NCBI RefSeq assembly: GCF_051192575.1
Contig: NZ_JBPJSQ010000010.1
Span: 23,298 to 87,297, forward strand
Origin: Aestuariimicrobium soli
GTDB taxonomy: Bacteria > Actinomycetota > Actinomycetes > Propionibacteriales > Propionibacteriaceae
DNA length: 64,000 bases
Direction: 5' to 3'
Part shown: in pieces, positions 43,966 through 52,624 of the stretch
Layout: every line of letters starts with the position of its first letter
How positions within the stretch are numbered: position 1 is the first letter of the stretch
The notes under the pieces: model-generated
The model's database searches: none
Told to the model about the DNA's origin: nothing
The model's input: only the letters and a program-made list of their open reading frames with translations
Program-made: the position numbers and the translations under genes

Positions 43966-44204
43966 GTAACATGGTTCCTCGGTGATCGGTCCTCGTGACG
44001 GATCCGCACAAGTGGGGGCCTGACCTCCCACCCGATTCGAGCCCAGGTTCGACGGGTCGGTACCCAGCGGCGCTGAGCTGGGACGAACGTTCGCGTTCGT
44101 CGTCCTCGGCACCTCTGATGCCTCAGGCCTTCGCATGCGCGGAGGCCTTTTCGTCGTCCAGTCACGCCGTACCGATCGCCAGTCACCACAACTTTGGAGG
44201 ACAC
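43966..44204 (+). promoter_or_regulatory. infC leader with promoter, hairpin and attenuator
   Basis: TAACAT at 43966-43971 is a candidate -10, giving a leader of about 225 nt. The leader has a stable hairpin GACGAACG-TTCG-CGTTCGTC (44082-44101). A terminator-like stem GGCCTTCGC/GCGGAGGCC (44126-44147) with TTTT (44148-44151) follows. The arrangement suggests conditional termination before infC-rpmI-rplT, perhaps by ribosomal protein feedback. Confidence 0.65.
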
Positions 44205-44894
44205 ATCAGCACCGAACCCCGCATCAATGAGCGGATCCGCGTTCCGGAGGTCCGCTTGGTCGGCCCTGCCGGCGAACAGGTGGGCATCGTCCGCATGGAG
44301 CAGGCGCTCCAGCTGGCGCGCGAGCACGATCTCGACGTCGTCGAGGTCGCGCCCCAGGCACGCCCGCCGGTCGTCAAGCTCATGGACTACGGCAAGTTCA
44401 AGTACGAGGCCGCCCAGAAGGCACGTGAGTCGCGTCGCAACCAGACGAACACGGTCATCAAGGAGATGAAGCTTCGTCCCAAGATCGACCAGCACGACTA
44501 CGACACCAAGAAGGGCCACGTCGTCCGCTTCCTCAAGGCTGGCGACAAGGTCAAGATCACCATCATGTTCCGCGGTCGCGAGCAGTCGCGCCCGGAGCTC
44601 GGCGTCAACCTGCTGCAGCGGCTGGCCGACGACGTGGCCGAGTTCGGTTTCGTCGAGTCGGCGCCCAAGCTCGACGGCCGCAACATGCTGATGGTGCTCG
44701 GCCCGACCCGCAAGAAGACCGAAGCCCGCGCCGACGTGCAGGCCGAGCGTGATCGCCGCATGGCCTCGCGTCAGGCCGACCAGGAGGCCGAGCGGGCCCA
44801 CGAGGCCGAGGTGCGCGCCGCGCACCAGGCCACGGCCACCCCGAAGAAGAAGCGGGGCCCGGCCGACAACTTGGACGCCGACATCGACGTCTGA
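44205..44894 (+). CDS. infC: translation initiation factor IF-3, AUC start, 229 aa
   Basis: IF-3 prevents subunit joining and checks start-codon fidelity. The sequence STEPRINERIRVPEVRLVG, then LVGPAGEQVGIV, DVVEVAPQARPPVVKLMDYGKFKYE (in pieces) and VKITIMFRGREQSRPELG is unmistakable. The only well-placed start is ATC at 44205, directly after the ribosome-binding site TTTGGAGG. Rare AUU/AUC-type starts in infC are known and allow IF-3 to limit its own synthesis. An in-frame GTG 70 codons upstream would run through the attenuator and is rejected. The C-terminus is extended (ADNLDADIDV). Confidence 0.93.
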   Translation: MSTEPRINERIRVPEVRLVGPAGEQVGIVRMEQALQLAREHDLDVVEVAPQARPPVVKLMDYGKFKYEAAQKARESRRNQTNTVIKEMKLRPKIDQHDYDTKKGHVVRFLKAGDKVKITIMFRGREQSRPELGVNLLQRLADDVAEFGFVESAPKLDGRNMLMVLGPTRKKTEARADVQAERDRRMASRQADQEAERAHEAEVRAAHQATATPKKKRGPADNLDADIDV

Positions 44895-44981
44895 GACACC
44901 CGATCCTCTGGCGGGCTCACCCGCCAGGACCCGGATCCGGTTCGTCCGGATCCGCCCACCACACGACAGGAGAGCGGCGAC

Positions 44982-45194
44982 ATGCCCAAGAACAAGACGC
45001 ACTCGGGAACCAAGAAGCGCTTCAAGGTGACCGGATCCGGAAAGATCATGCGCCTGCAGGCCGGCCGCAAGTCCGGCGCTGCGTTCGCCTCGGCCCCCAC
45101 CACTGGCAGCCGCAACAAGCACCGCCAGAAGAGCGGCATGGTCGAGGTCTCGGCCGCCGACACCAAGACCATCAAGAAGCTGCTGGGTCGCTGA
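44982..45194 (+). CDS. rpmI: 50S ribosomal protein bL35, 70 aa
   Basis: This small basic protein of the large subunit has the typical start MPKNKTHSGTKKRFKVTGSG and a Lys/Arg-rich body. It follows infC by 87 bp and precedes rplT by 31 bp, in the conserved infC-rpmI-rplT order. AGGAGAG lies before its ATG. Confidence 0.97.
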   Translation: MPKNKTHSGTKKRFKVTGSGKIMRLQAGRKSGAAFASAPTTGSRNKHRQKSGMVEVSAADTKTIKKLLGR

Positions 45195-45225
45195 CCCTCC
45201 CGAACCACCACCAAGGAGAAACACC

Positions 45226-45591
45226 ATGGCACGCATCAAGCGTTCTGTGAATGCGCAGAAGAAGCGTCGCGAGGTTCTGGAGCTCGCATCCGGCTACCGC
45301 GGTCAGCGTTCGCGCCTCTACCGCAAGGCCAAGGAGCAGCTGCTGCACTCGGCCACCTACGCCTACCGCGATCGCCGCGCCAAGAAGGGCGACTTCCGTT
45401 CGCTGTGGATCCAGCGCATCAACGCTGCCTGCCGCGCCGAGGGCATGACCTACAACCGTTTCATCAACGGTCTGAAGAACGGCGGCATCGAGGTCGATCG
45501 CAAGATCCTGGCCGAGCTCGCCGTCAACGACGTCACCGCCTTCAACGCGCTGGTGCAGGTCGCCAAGGACAACCAGCCGGCCGCCGCCTGA
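45226..45591 (+). CDS. rplT: 50S ribosomal protein bL20, 121 aa
   Basis: bL20 is needed early in 50S assembly and in some bacteria represses its own operon. The sequence MARIKRSVNAQKKRREVLELASGYRGQRS (in pieces), FRSLWIQRINAACRAEGMTYNRFINGL and the C-terminal NDVTAFNALV are typical. AAGGAGAA precedes the ATG. The trmH gene starts 17 bp downstream. Confidence 0.97.
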   Translation: MARIKRSVNAQKKRREVLELASGYRGQRSRLYRKAKEQLLHSATYAYRDRRAKKGDFRSLWIQRINAACRAEGMTYNRFINGLKNGGIEVDRKILAELAVNDVTAFNALVQVAKDNQPAAA

Positions 45592-45607
45592 GCCGGTTCG
45601 TCCTTTC

Positions 45608-46423
45608 GTGACTGACGAATCCCAGACCGAGCCGACCGCAGGCTTCCCCCTCATCTCGAAGGGGCAGCTGCGGTCGGCTCGTCAGCTTCTGCAGCGGCGT
45701 GGCCGCGACGAGACGGGCCGCTTCCTGGTCGAGGGCATCCAGGCCGTGCGCGAGGCGCTGCGCCACCCCGAGCTGGTCGAGGCCGTCCTGGTCGAGGACC
45801 CCTCCCGGCATGCCGAACTGCTGTCGCAGGCGAACCCCGACCTGTGCTGGCGGGCCACCTCGTCCGACACCGCCCAGCTGGCCGACACCGTCACCAGCCA
45901 GGGCATCTTCGCCATCTGCCGCCAACTCGAGGCCGACTGGGCCGACGCCCCCGAGCCCCGGCTGGTCGTGATCTGCTCGCAGGTGCGTGACCCCGGCAAT
46001 GCCGGCACCGTCATCCGTTGCGCCGACGCCTTCGGGGCCGACCTGGTGGTGCTCACCAAGGGGTCGGTCGAACTGCACAACCCGAAGACGGTTCGGGCGT
46101 CGGTCGGCTCGATCTTCCACCTGCCCGTCGTCACGGGGGTGACTCTCGAGGAAGCCGTCACCCACCTGCGCGGACGAGGCCTGCGCGTGCTGGCGGCCGA
46201 TGGGGGAGGCTCGTCCCTCGACGAACTGGAACATTCCGGTGGCCTGTCCGGCCCGACGGCCTGGATCATGGGCAACGAGGCCTGGGGTCTGCCGGCCGAG
46301 GACCGTGCGCTCGCCGACGAGGTCGTGGGCGTGCCGATGTGGGGGCAGGCGGAGTCGCTCAACCTGTCGACGGCCGCGGCGGTCTGCCTGTACGCCACGG
46401 CCAGCGCCCAGCGGGCACGCTGA
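45608..46423 (+). CDS. TrmH/SpoU family RNA 2'-O-methyltransferase, 271 aa
   Basis: This SPOUT-class enzyme should use S-adenosylmethionine to methylate ribose 2'-OH in rRNA or tRNA. An N-terminal substrate-binding domain (about 15-105, GRFLVEGIQAVREAL) precedes the knotted domain, with motif 1 SQVRDPGNAGTVIRCADAFGAD, motif 2 IMGNEAWGL and motif 3 ESLNLSTAAAVCLYA. The position between rplT and pheS is conserved in actinobacteria. The exact target nucleotide is not determinable. The start is GTG. Confidence 0.92.
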   Translation: MTDESQTEPTAGFPLISKGQLRSARQLLQRRGRDETGRFLVEGIQAVREALRHPELVEAVLVEDPSRHAELLSQANPDLCWRATSSDTAQLADTVTSQGIFAICRQLEADWADAPEPRLVVICSQVRDPGNAGTVIRCADAFGADLVVLTKGSVELHNPKTVRASVGSIFHLPVVTGVTLEEAVTHLRGRGLRVLAADGGGSSLDELEHSGGLSGPTAWIMGNEAWGLPAEDRALADEVVGVPMWGQAESLNLSTAAAVCLYATASAQRAR

Positions 46424-46473
46424 CCCGGCCTCGGCGGGGTGAAACCGGCTCGGGTCGACGGCGGTCGGACTGC

Positions 46474-46613
46474 TAGAGTCACCACCATGTGTGGACAGCG
46501 ATTTCAGTGCCCCCGGCCGGTTGGCCGCGGGGAGCGCGACGCGTCCTGACCCGCGGTGACCGGTCGGGGGAGAACCGACCCACCTCCTCCCCCTGCCGAA
46601 AGGATGGCGCCCC
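46474..46613 (+). promoter_or_regulatory. pheST promoter and structured leader
   Basis: TAGAGT at 46474-46479 is the likely -10 element. The leader contains a candidate leader ORF (46487-46549), a GC-rich hairpin CCCCGGCC (46511-46518) with GGCC-GC-GGGG (46523-46532), and a second hairpin GGTCGG/CCGACC (46562-46567 with 46575-46580). The ribosome-binding site AAAGGA precedes pheS. The layout resembles an attenuation leader. Confidence 0.5.
46487..46549 (+). CDS. candidate pheST leader peptide, 20 aa
   Basis: The frame reads MCGQRFQCPRPVGRGERDAS and stops at TGA. It begins 7 nt after the TAGAGT -10 element, so it could be translated leaderlessly. It contains a single Phe codon, the rare TTT form (genes here use TTC almost exclusively), followed by CAG. 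The first hairpin of the leader overlaps its second half. That fits translation-coupled regulation, but one Phe codon is less than in classical phe attenuators. Confidence 0.35.
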   Translation: MCGQRFQCPRPVGRGERDAS

Positions 46614-47723
46614 ATGAGCGGGCCGAACACCAACTACGACCCTGTGCAGGTCACCCCCCTGAAGGCCGACCAGATCGACGAGATGGTGGCCCAGGCCCTC
46701 GCCGCGATCGCCGCGGCCACCACCACCGATGAACTGAAGGCAGCGCGCCTGGCCCACGCCGGCGACAAGTCGCCGCTGGCGCTGGCCAACCGTGAGATCG
46801 GGGCACTGCCACCCCAGGCCCGCAAGGACGCGGGCCAGCGCATGGGCCGCGCCCGCGGCCAGGTCAACCAGGCCGTCACCGCTCGTCAGTACGACCTCGC
46901 CGAGGCCGAGCTCGCGGCGCGGCTGGTGGCCGAGCGCGTCGACATGACGGTGCCCGTGGAGCAGCACCCCGAGGGCGCCATCCACCCGTTGACGGCGATG
47001 ATGGATCTGATGAGCGACGTCTTCCTCAACCTGGGCTGGGAGGTAGCCGAGGGCCCTGAGCTCGAGGCGGAGTGGCTCAACTTCGACGCCCTCAACACCG
47101 GCCCCGACCACCCGGCCCGTGGGCTCACCGACACGATCTTCGTCGAGCCGCTGGCCGATCACGTGCTGATGCGCACCCAGACCTCGCCGGTGCAGGCCCG
47201 CACGCTGCTGTCGCGCGACCTGCCGATTCACATCGTCTGCCCGGGCAAGGTCTACCGCGCCGACGAGTACGACGCGACCCACCTGCCGGTCTTCCACCAG
47301 CTGGAGGGCCTCGTGGTCGACAAGGGCATCTCGATGGCCCACCTGAAGGGCACCCTCGACCACCTGGCGCGCTCGTTGTTCGGTGACATCGAGACCCGGC
47401 TTCGTCCGCACTACTTCCCGTTCACCGAGCCGAGCGCCGAGATCGATCTCGAGTGCTTCGTCTGCCACGGTGACTCGGTCGGCAACCCCGATCGTCCCTG
47501 CCGCACGTGCCGCTCCGAGGGCTGGATCGAGTGGGGTGGCTGCGGGGTGGTCAACCCCCGCGTGCTGATCGCCGCCGGTGTCGACCCCGACGTCTACTCG
47601 GGCATCGCCTTCGGCATGGGCATCGACCGCACCGTCATGTTCCGCAACAACGCCTCCGACCTGCGCGACTTCGTCGAGGGCGACATCCGTTTCAGCCGCT
47701 CACTGCTGGGAGGAGCACGATGA
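46614..47723 (+). CDS. pheS: phenylalanyl-tRNA synthetase alpha subunit, 369 aa
   Basis: This is the catalytic alpha chain of the (alpha-beta)2 PheRS that charges tRNA-Phe. An N-terminal coiled-coil (about 15-110) precedes the class II core, with motif 1 around HPLTAMMDLMSDVFLNLGWE, motif 2 in IVCPGKVYRADEYDATHLPVFHQLEG (in pieces) and motif 3 in GIAFGMGIDRTVMFR. Four cysteines in CFVCHGDS...CRTCRSEGW form an extra zinc-like site present in some forms. It overlaps pheT by 4 bp. Confidence 0.96.
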   Translation: MSGPNTNYDPVQVTPLKADQIDEMVAQALAAIAAATTTDELKAARLAHAGDKSPLALANREIGALPPQARKDAGQRMGRARGQVNQAVTARQYDLAEAELAARLVAERVDMTVPVEQHPEGAIHPLTAMMDLMSDVFLNLGWEVAEGPELEAEWLNFDALNTGPDHPARGLTDTIFVEPLADHVLMRTQTSPVQARTLLSRDLPIHIVCPGKVYRADEYDATHLPVFHQLEGLVVDKGISMAHLKGTLDHLARSLFGDIETRLRPHYFPFTEPSAEIDLECFVCHGDSVGNPDRPCRTCRSEGWIEWGGCGVVNPRVLIAAGVDPDVYSGIAFGMGIDRTVMFRNNASDLRDFVEGDIRFSRSLLGGAR

Positions 47724-50251
47724 AGGCCCCCGTTTCCTGGTTGCGTGAACTCGTCGAGCTGCCGGCCGACGTCACCACCGCGGCGATCGCCGAGCGCTGG
47801 ACAGCCGCCGGTCTCAACGTCGAACGCGTCGAGGTCACCGGTGGCGAGGTCAGCGGACCGGTCGTCATCGGCCGGGTGCTGGCCTTCGTCGAGGAGCAGC
47901 AGAAGAACGGCAAGACCATTCGGTGGTGCCGCGTCGACGTCGGCCCCGAGCACAACGAGCCGGCAGGGGTCGACCCGACCCTCGGCGAGGTGGCCCCGGG
48001 CCGGGGCATCGTCTGCGGCGCCCCGAACTTCGCCGTGGGCGACCACGTCGTGGTCGCACTGCCGGGTTCGGTGCTGCCGGGTGGCTTCGCCATCGCGGCC
48101 CGCAAGACCTACGGACACGTCTCCGACGGCATGATCTGCGCCGAGGACGAGCTGGGCCTGGGCACCGACCACGCCGGCATCATCGTGCTCGCCGACGAGA
48201 TCGACGGACGACCGCTGATGCTCGGCGAGGATGCCCTCGACGTGCTGGGCGCCCGCGACGAGGTGATCGACGCCGACATCACGCCCGACACCGGCCACTG
48301 CCTCTCCATGCGCGGCCTGGCGCGGGAGACCGCGCAGGCGTTCCAGGTGCCGTTCGTCGACCCCTATGCCGCGCCGGTGCCGGCGGAGGTCTCGTCGGGT
48401 CACCCCGTGCGGGTCGACGACCAGGCGGCCTGCAGCCTGTTCACCGCCACCACCATCACCGGCATCGACCCGAATCGGCCGTCGCCGACGTGGATGGTGC
48501 GCCGGCTCGAGGCCTCGGGCATGCGCGCGATCTCGCTGGTGGTCGACATCACCAACTACGTGATGCTCGAGTCGGGGCAGCCGCTGCACGCCTACGACGC
48601 GGCCAAGCTGCAGGGCCCGATCGTGGTGCGCCGCGCGGGTGAGGGCGAGAAGCTGGTCACCCTGGATGACGTCACCCGCGACCTGCGCGCCGGCGACGAC
48701 CTGCTGATCTGTGACGACTCCGGGCCGATCGGTCTGGCCGGCGTGATGGGCGGTGCCTCGACCGAGGTCACCGACACCACCACCACGGTCGTGCTCGAGG
48801 CGGCCACGTTCGACGCCGTCACCGTCGCCCGGGCCTTCCGTGCGCACAAGCTGCCCAGCGAGGCCAGCAAGCGGTTCGAGCGGGGCGTCGACTCGGCCCT
48901 CGCCTGGGCCGCCGCCCAGCGGGCCGCCCATCTGATGGCCGAGCTCGGCGGCGGCAGCGTGTCGTCCGAGGCGACCGTGGTCGGTGGCCCGCGGCAGATG
49001 CCCGCGCAACGTCTGCCGATCGACCTGCCCGCGACCGTTCTCGGCGCCGACCTCGCCCATGACGAGGTGATCGACGTGCTACGCGCCAGTGGGTGTGAGG
49101 TCGAGGTGGTCGGGGCCGAACTCCGCCTCGTGCCCCCGACCTGGCGAGGCGACCTGGTCGACCGGTACGACTACGTCGAGGAGGTCGGGCGCAAGGTCGG
49201 CTTCGACCGCATCGGCTCGATCCTGCCGATCAGCACGTCGGGTCGCGGTCTGACCCCCCGGCAGCGCGGCCGACGCACGGTCGGCCGGGCGGCCGCCGAC
49301 GCCGGTTTCGTCGAGTTGATCACGCTGCCCTTCGTCTCGGACGACGAGCTGGCGCGGCTGGGGCTGCCCGAGGGTGACCCCCGGTTGGCGGCGGTTCGAC
49401 TTCACAACCCCTTGTCGGACGCGCAACCGTACCTGCGCACCACCCTGCTGGGCGGCCTGCTGACCGCCGTCACCCGCAACACCTCGCGTGGGCAGGACGA
49501 CCTTGCCCTGTTCGAGGTGGGCAGCGTCTTCCAGCGGTTGGACGAGCCGGTGGCCGCCCCGATGCCCGACGTCGCCGCTCGGCCGAGTGACGACGAGATC
49601 GCTGCGCTGGATGCCGCCCTTCCGCACCAACCGCGCCTGCTGGCGGCCGTGGTGACGGGGCAGTGGCGGGCGGCCGGCTGGCGTGGCGCCGCGGTGCCCG
49701 CCGACTGGACCCACGTCGTTGCCCTGGCGGATGCTGTGGCGGCGTCGGTGGGGCTGCGCCTCGAGCGCCGCAACGCCGAGCACGAACCCTGGCACCCGGG
49801 GCGCTGCGCCGAACTGCTGGTCGACGGCAGGGTGATCGGTCACGCCGGTGAGCTGCACCCGACCGTGCTGAAGGCTTGGGGAGCACCCGAGCGCACGGCC
49901 GCGGTCGAATTCGACCTCGACGCGCTGCTCGCGGCCGCACCGGCCAGTGGGGAGATCGCCCCGCTGCGCACGGCCATGGTGGCCAAGGAGGATGTTGCGC
50001 TGATCGTCGACGAGTCGGTGCCTGCCGGCGAGGCGCAGGCCGCCCTCGTCGAGGGTGCGGGCGACCTGCTCGACGCGGTGCACCTGTTCGACGTGTACCG
50101 CTCGGAGCAGGTGGGGTCGGGCAAGAAGTCGCTGGCGTTCGCGCTGCGGCTGCGCGGGGAGCAGACGCTCACCGATGCCGACGCCGCCGCTGCCCGCGAT
50201 CGGGCGGTGGCCGTGGCGGTGGAGCGCTTCGGAGCCGTGCACCGGGCCTGA
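47720..50251 (+). CDS. pheT: phenylalanyl-tRNA synthetase beta subunit, 843 aa
   Basis: This is the structural and editing subunit of PheRS. In order, it has an N-terminal MKAPVSWLRELVELP segment, a tRNA-binding EMAP-like domain (about 40-160, IRWCRVDVG and GRGIVCGAPNF), B3/B4 editing domains (SLVVDITNYVMLESGQPLHAYD), B5 (GADLAHDEVIDVLRASG), a class II-like pseudo-catalytic region, and a C-terminal FDX-ACB domain (AMVAKEDVALIVDESV). The length is normal. Its ATG overlaps the pheS stop. Downstream lie a three-copy tandem repeat and the argC operator-like palindrome. Confidence 0.96.
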   Translation: MKAPVSWLRELVELPADVTTAAIAERWTAAGLNVERVEVTGGEVSGPVVIGRVLAFVEEQQKNGKTIRWCRVDVGPEHNEPAGVDPTLGEVAPGRGIVCGAPNFAVGDHVVVALPGSVLPGGFAIAARKTYGHVSDGMICAEDELGLGTDHAGIIVLADEIDGRPLMLGEDALDVLGARDEVIDADITPDTGHCLSMRGLARETAQAFQVPFVDPYAAPVPAEVSSGHPVRVDDQAACSLFTATTITGIDPNRPSPTWMVRRLEASGMRAISLVVDITNYVMLESGQPLHAYDAAKLQGPIVVRRAGEGEKLVTLDDVTRDLRAGDDLLICDDSGPIGLAGVMGGASTEVTDTTTTVVLEAATFDAVTVARAFRAHKLPSEASKRFERGVDSALAWAAAQRAAHLMAELGGGSVSSEATVVGGPRQMPAQRLPIDLPATVLGADLAHDEVIDVLRASGCEVEVVGAELRLVPPTWRGDLVDRYDYVEEVGRKVGFDRIGSILPISTSGRGLTPRQRGRRTVGRAAADAGFVELITLPFVSDDELARLGLPEGDPRLAAVRLHNPLSDAQPYLRTTLLGGLLTAVTRNTSRGQDDLALFEVGSVFQRLDEPVAAPMPDVAARPSDDEIAALDAALPHQPRLLAAVVTGQWRAAGWRGAAVPADWTHVVALADAVAASVGLRLERRNAEHEPWHPGRCAELLVDGRVIGHAGELHPTVLKAWGAPERTAAVEFDLDALLAAAPASGEIAPLRTAMVAKEDVALIVDESVPAGEAQAALVEGAGDLLDAVHLFDVYRSEQVGSGKKSLAFALRLRGEQTLTDADAAAARDRAVAVAVERFGAVHRA

Positions 50252-50309
50252 CGGGTTGCCTGGGGCCTCTCGGGTTGTCCGGGGCCTCTCGGTTTGTCCG
50301 GGGCCATCT
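50252..50309. repeat. three-copy 19-bp tandem repeat between pheT and argC
   Basis: Units at 50252-50270, 50271-50289 and 50290-50309 follow the pattern CGGGTTGTCCGGGGCCTCT with 1-3 differences, starting right after the pheT stop codon. The run resembles a local tandem duplication and ends just before a GGAGGA. Confidence 0.75.
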
Positions 50310-50326
50310 CGGAGGACGGACGTTGT

Positions 50327-50360
50327 GGAATAAGTATGCCGAGCACGGCATACTTATTCC
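50327..50360. promoter_or_regulatory. perfect palindrome abutting the argC start codon
   Basis: GGAATAAGTATGCC (50327-50340) and GGCATACTTATTCC (50347-50360) form 14-bp perfect arms around GAGCAC, and the next base is the A of the argC ATG. It is strikingly AT-rich for this DNA. It may be an ArgR operator (ARG-box-like), and in RNA it would form a hairpin next to the start codon. GGAGGA (50311-50316) lies upstream of it. Confidence 0.6.
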
Positions 50361-51404
50361 ATGAGCTTCACTGTTGCCGTCGCCGGCTGCACCGGGTACG
50401 CCGGGGGAGAGCTGCTGCGCCTGCTGCTCGGCCACCCCGAGATCGAGATCGGGGCGTTGACGGCCCATTCGTCCGCGGGCACCCAGCTGGGTCTTCACCA
50501 CCCGCACCTGGCCCCGCTGGCCGATCGTGAGGTGCTCGACACCACCGCGGAGAATCTTGCCGGGCACGACGTCGTCTTCCTGGCCCTGCCGCACGGCGCC
50601 TCGGGAGCCGTCGCGGCCCAGCTCGGTGACGCCGCGGTCGTGATCGACGCCGGCGCCGACTTCCGGCTGGTCAACCCCGACGACTGGGCTCGCTGGTACG
50701 GCAGTGACCACGCGGGCACCTGGCCCTACGGGCTGCCCGAGCTCCCCGGTCAGCGCGAGCAACTGGCTGGCGCCACCCGGATCGCGGTGCCCGGGTGCTA
50801 TCCGACCACCGCGACCCTGGCGCTGCTGCCGGCCGTCACCGGTCGGCTGATCACCGGCGCCGACGTCACGGTGGCCGCGGCCTCGGGGTCGTCCGGTGCG
50901 GGCAAGGCCGCCAAGGCCCACCTGCTGGGCGCCGAACTGTTCGGTTCGGCGTCGGCCTACGGGGTCGGGGGACTCCACCGGCACACTCCCGAGATCCTGC
51001 AGAACCTGCGCCGCTTGGGCGCCCCCGACCCGAGCGTCAGCTTCACCCCGCTGCTGGTGCCGATGTCGCGGGGCATCCTCGCGGTCTGCACGGCCCCGCT
51101 CAGCCCGGGCAGCGACGGCGTGCCCAGCGCCGACCAGGTGCGGCAGATCTATCTCGACGCCTATGCCGACGAACCCTTCGTCCGGGTGCTCCCCGAGGGG
51201 CAGTGGCCGCAGAGCCAGCACGTGATCGGCTCGAACGCGGTGCAGGTGCAGGTGACCGTCGACGAGTCCGTCAACCGGCTGGTGGCCGTCGCGACCCTCG
51301 ACAACCTGACCAAGGGCACCGCCGGCGGAGCCATCCAGTCCATGAATCTCGCGCTCGGGCTGCCCGAGGGCACCGGCCTGTCGGCGATCGGAGTCGCACC
51401 GTGA
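50361..51404 (+). CDS. argC: N-acetyl-gamma-glutamyl-phosphate reductase, 347 aa
   Basis: ArgC catalyses the NADPH-dependent third step of arginine synthesis. The nucleotide motif is AVAGCTGYAGGELLRLL. The catalytic Cys is in AVPGCYPTTATLALLP, with the later GSSGAGKAAKAHLLGAE and HRHTPEI segments typical of the family. It is the first gene of argCJBDRH. Regulation by the ArgR encoded in the same operon is likely, with the palindrome at its start as a candidate site. It overlaps argJ by 4 bp. Confidence 0.96.
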   Translation: MSFTVAVAGCTGYAGGELLRLLLGHPEIEIGALTAHSSAGTQLGLHHPHLAPLADREVLDTTAENLAGHDVVFLALPHGASGAVAAQLGDAAVVIDAGADFRLVNPDDWARWYGSDHAGTWPYGLPELPGQREQLAGATRIAVPGCYPTTATLALLPAVTGRLITGADVTVAAASGSSGAGKAAKAHLLGAELFGSASAYGVGGLHRHTPEILQNLRRLGAPDPSVSFTPLLVPMSRGILAVCTAPLSPGSDGVPSADQVRQIYLDAYADEPFVRVLPEGQWPQSQHVIGSNAVQVQVTVDESVNRLVAVATLDNLTKGTAGGAIQSMNLALGLPEGTGLSAIGVAP

Positions 51405-52624
51405 CCAGCACCTCGTCCTCATCGGCTCCCCGGGTCACCGTGGCGCAGGCCACCGTTTCTCGGGGCGGCGCCGGGGTCACCCACCCGCGCGGGTTCTCGG
51501 CCGCTGGCGTCACCGCCGGGCTGAAGCCGTCGGGCCGCCCCGATCTGGCCCTGGTGGTCAACCACGGGCCGGCCACGGCGGCCGCGGCCGTCTTCACCAC
51601 CAACCGGGTCGTCGCCGCGCCCGTGGTCTGGTCGCGCGAGGCCGTCGCCGATGGGCGCCTCGATGCGGTGGTGCTCAACTCCGGCGGGGCCAATGCCTGC
51701 ACCGGGGCGGGCGGGTACGCCGACTCCCGCGCGACGGCCGAACACGTGGCCACAGCGCTCGGGCTCGAGGCCACCCATGTCGGGGTGTGCTCGACCGGCC
51801 TGATCGGGGTGCGGCTGCCGATGGATCGCCTGCTGGCCGGCGTCGACGAGGCGGTCACCCGACTCTCGTCCGATCAGGGGCCGCAGGCCGCGACGGCCAT
51901 CATGACCACGGACACGGTCTCGAAGACCGCCGAGTTCACCCACCCCGACGGCTGGTCGATCGGCGTGATGGGCAAGGGTGCGGGCATGTTGGCGCCGGCG
52001 CTGGCCACCATGCTCGTCGTGGTCACCACCGATGCCGACCTGAGCCCCCAGGTGCTGGACGAGAGCCTGCGGGCCGCCACCGGGGTCACCCTCGACCGGC
52101 TCGATTCCGACGGCTGCATGAGCACCAATGACACCGTGCTGCTGCTCGCCTCCGGAGCCTCGGGCATCACCGTCGAACCCTCGGTGTTCACCGAGGCGCT
52201 GACGGCCGTGCTGGCCGACCTCGGGCAGCAACTGCTGGGCGACGCCGAGGGGGCCCACCACGACATCAGCATCGTGGTGCGGGGCGCGGCCTCGGAGCGC
52301 GATGCCGTGGTCGTCGGCCGCTCGATCGCGCGCAACAACCTGTTCAAGTGCGCCATCTACGGTGGCGATCCCAACTGGGGGCGCGCTCTGGCGGCCATCG
52401 GCACCACCGATGCCGTCTTCGACCCCGAGGCACTCGACGTCAGCTTCAACCAGGTGATGGTGTGCCGGGCCGGCGCCGTCGGTGACGATCGCGACCTCGT
52501 CGACCTCGGCCCGCGCCAGGTCACGGTCGAGGTCGACCTGCACGCCGGCGACCACGAGGCCACCATCTGGACGAACGACCTCACCCACGACTACGTCACC
52601 GAGAACTCGGAGTACTCCACATGA
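51401..52624 (+). CDS. argJ: bifunctional glutamate N-acetyltransferase / N-acetylornithine acetyltransferase ArgJ, 407 aa
   Basis: ArgJ recycles the acetyl group in arginine synthesis. It is made as a precursor that cleaves itself before a conserved Thr, here in KGAGMLAPALATMLVV, giving alpha and beta chains. N-terminal HPRGFSAAGVTAGLK and later NSGGANACTG, ASERDAVVVGRSIARNNLFKCAIYGGDPNWGR (in pieces) are typical. It starts with GTG overlapping argC and overlaps argB by 4 bp. Confidence 0.96.
   Translation: MTSTSSSSAPRVTVAQATVSRGGAGVTHPRGFSAAGVTAGLKPSGRPDLALVVNHGPATAAAAVFTTNRVVAAPVVWSREAVADGRLDAVVLNSGGANACTGAGGYADSRATAEHVATALGLEATHVGVCSTGLIGVRLPMDRLLAGVDEAVTRLSSDQGPQAATAIMTTDTVSKTAEFTHPDGWSIGVMGKGAGMLAPALATMLVVVTTDADLSPQVLDESLRAATGVTLDRLDSDGCMSTNDTVLLLASGASGITVEPSVFTEALTAVLADLGQQLLGDAEGAHHDISIVVRGAASERDAVVVGRSIARNNLFKCAIYGGDPNWGRALAAIGTTDAVFDPEALDVSFNQVMVCRAGAVGDDRDLVDLGPRQVTVEVDLHAGDHEATIWTNDLTHDYVTENSEYST

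Noticed and set aside
43995..44204. An in-frame GTG giving IF-3 a 70-residue N-terminal extension
   Set aside because: It crosses the attenuator and hairpins, lacks family similarity, and the ribosome-binding site points to 44205.
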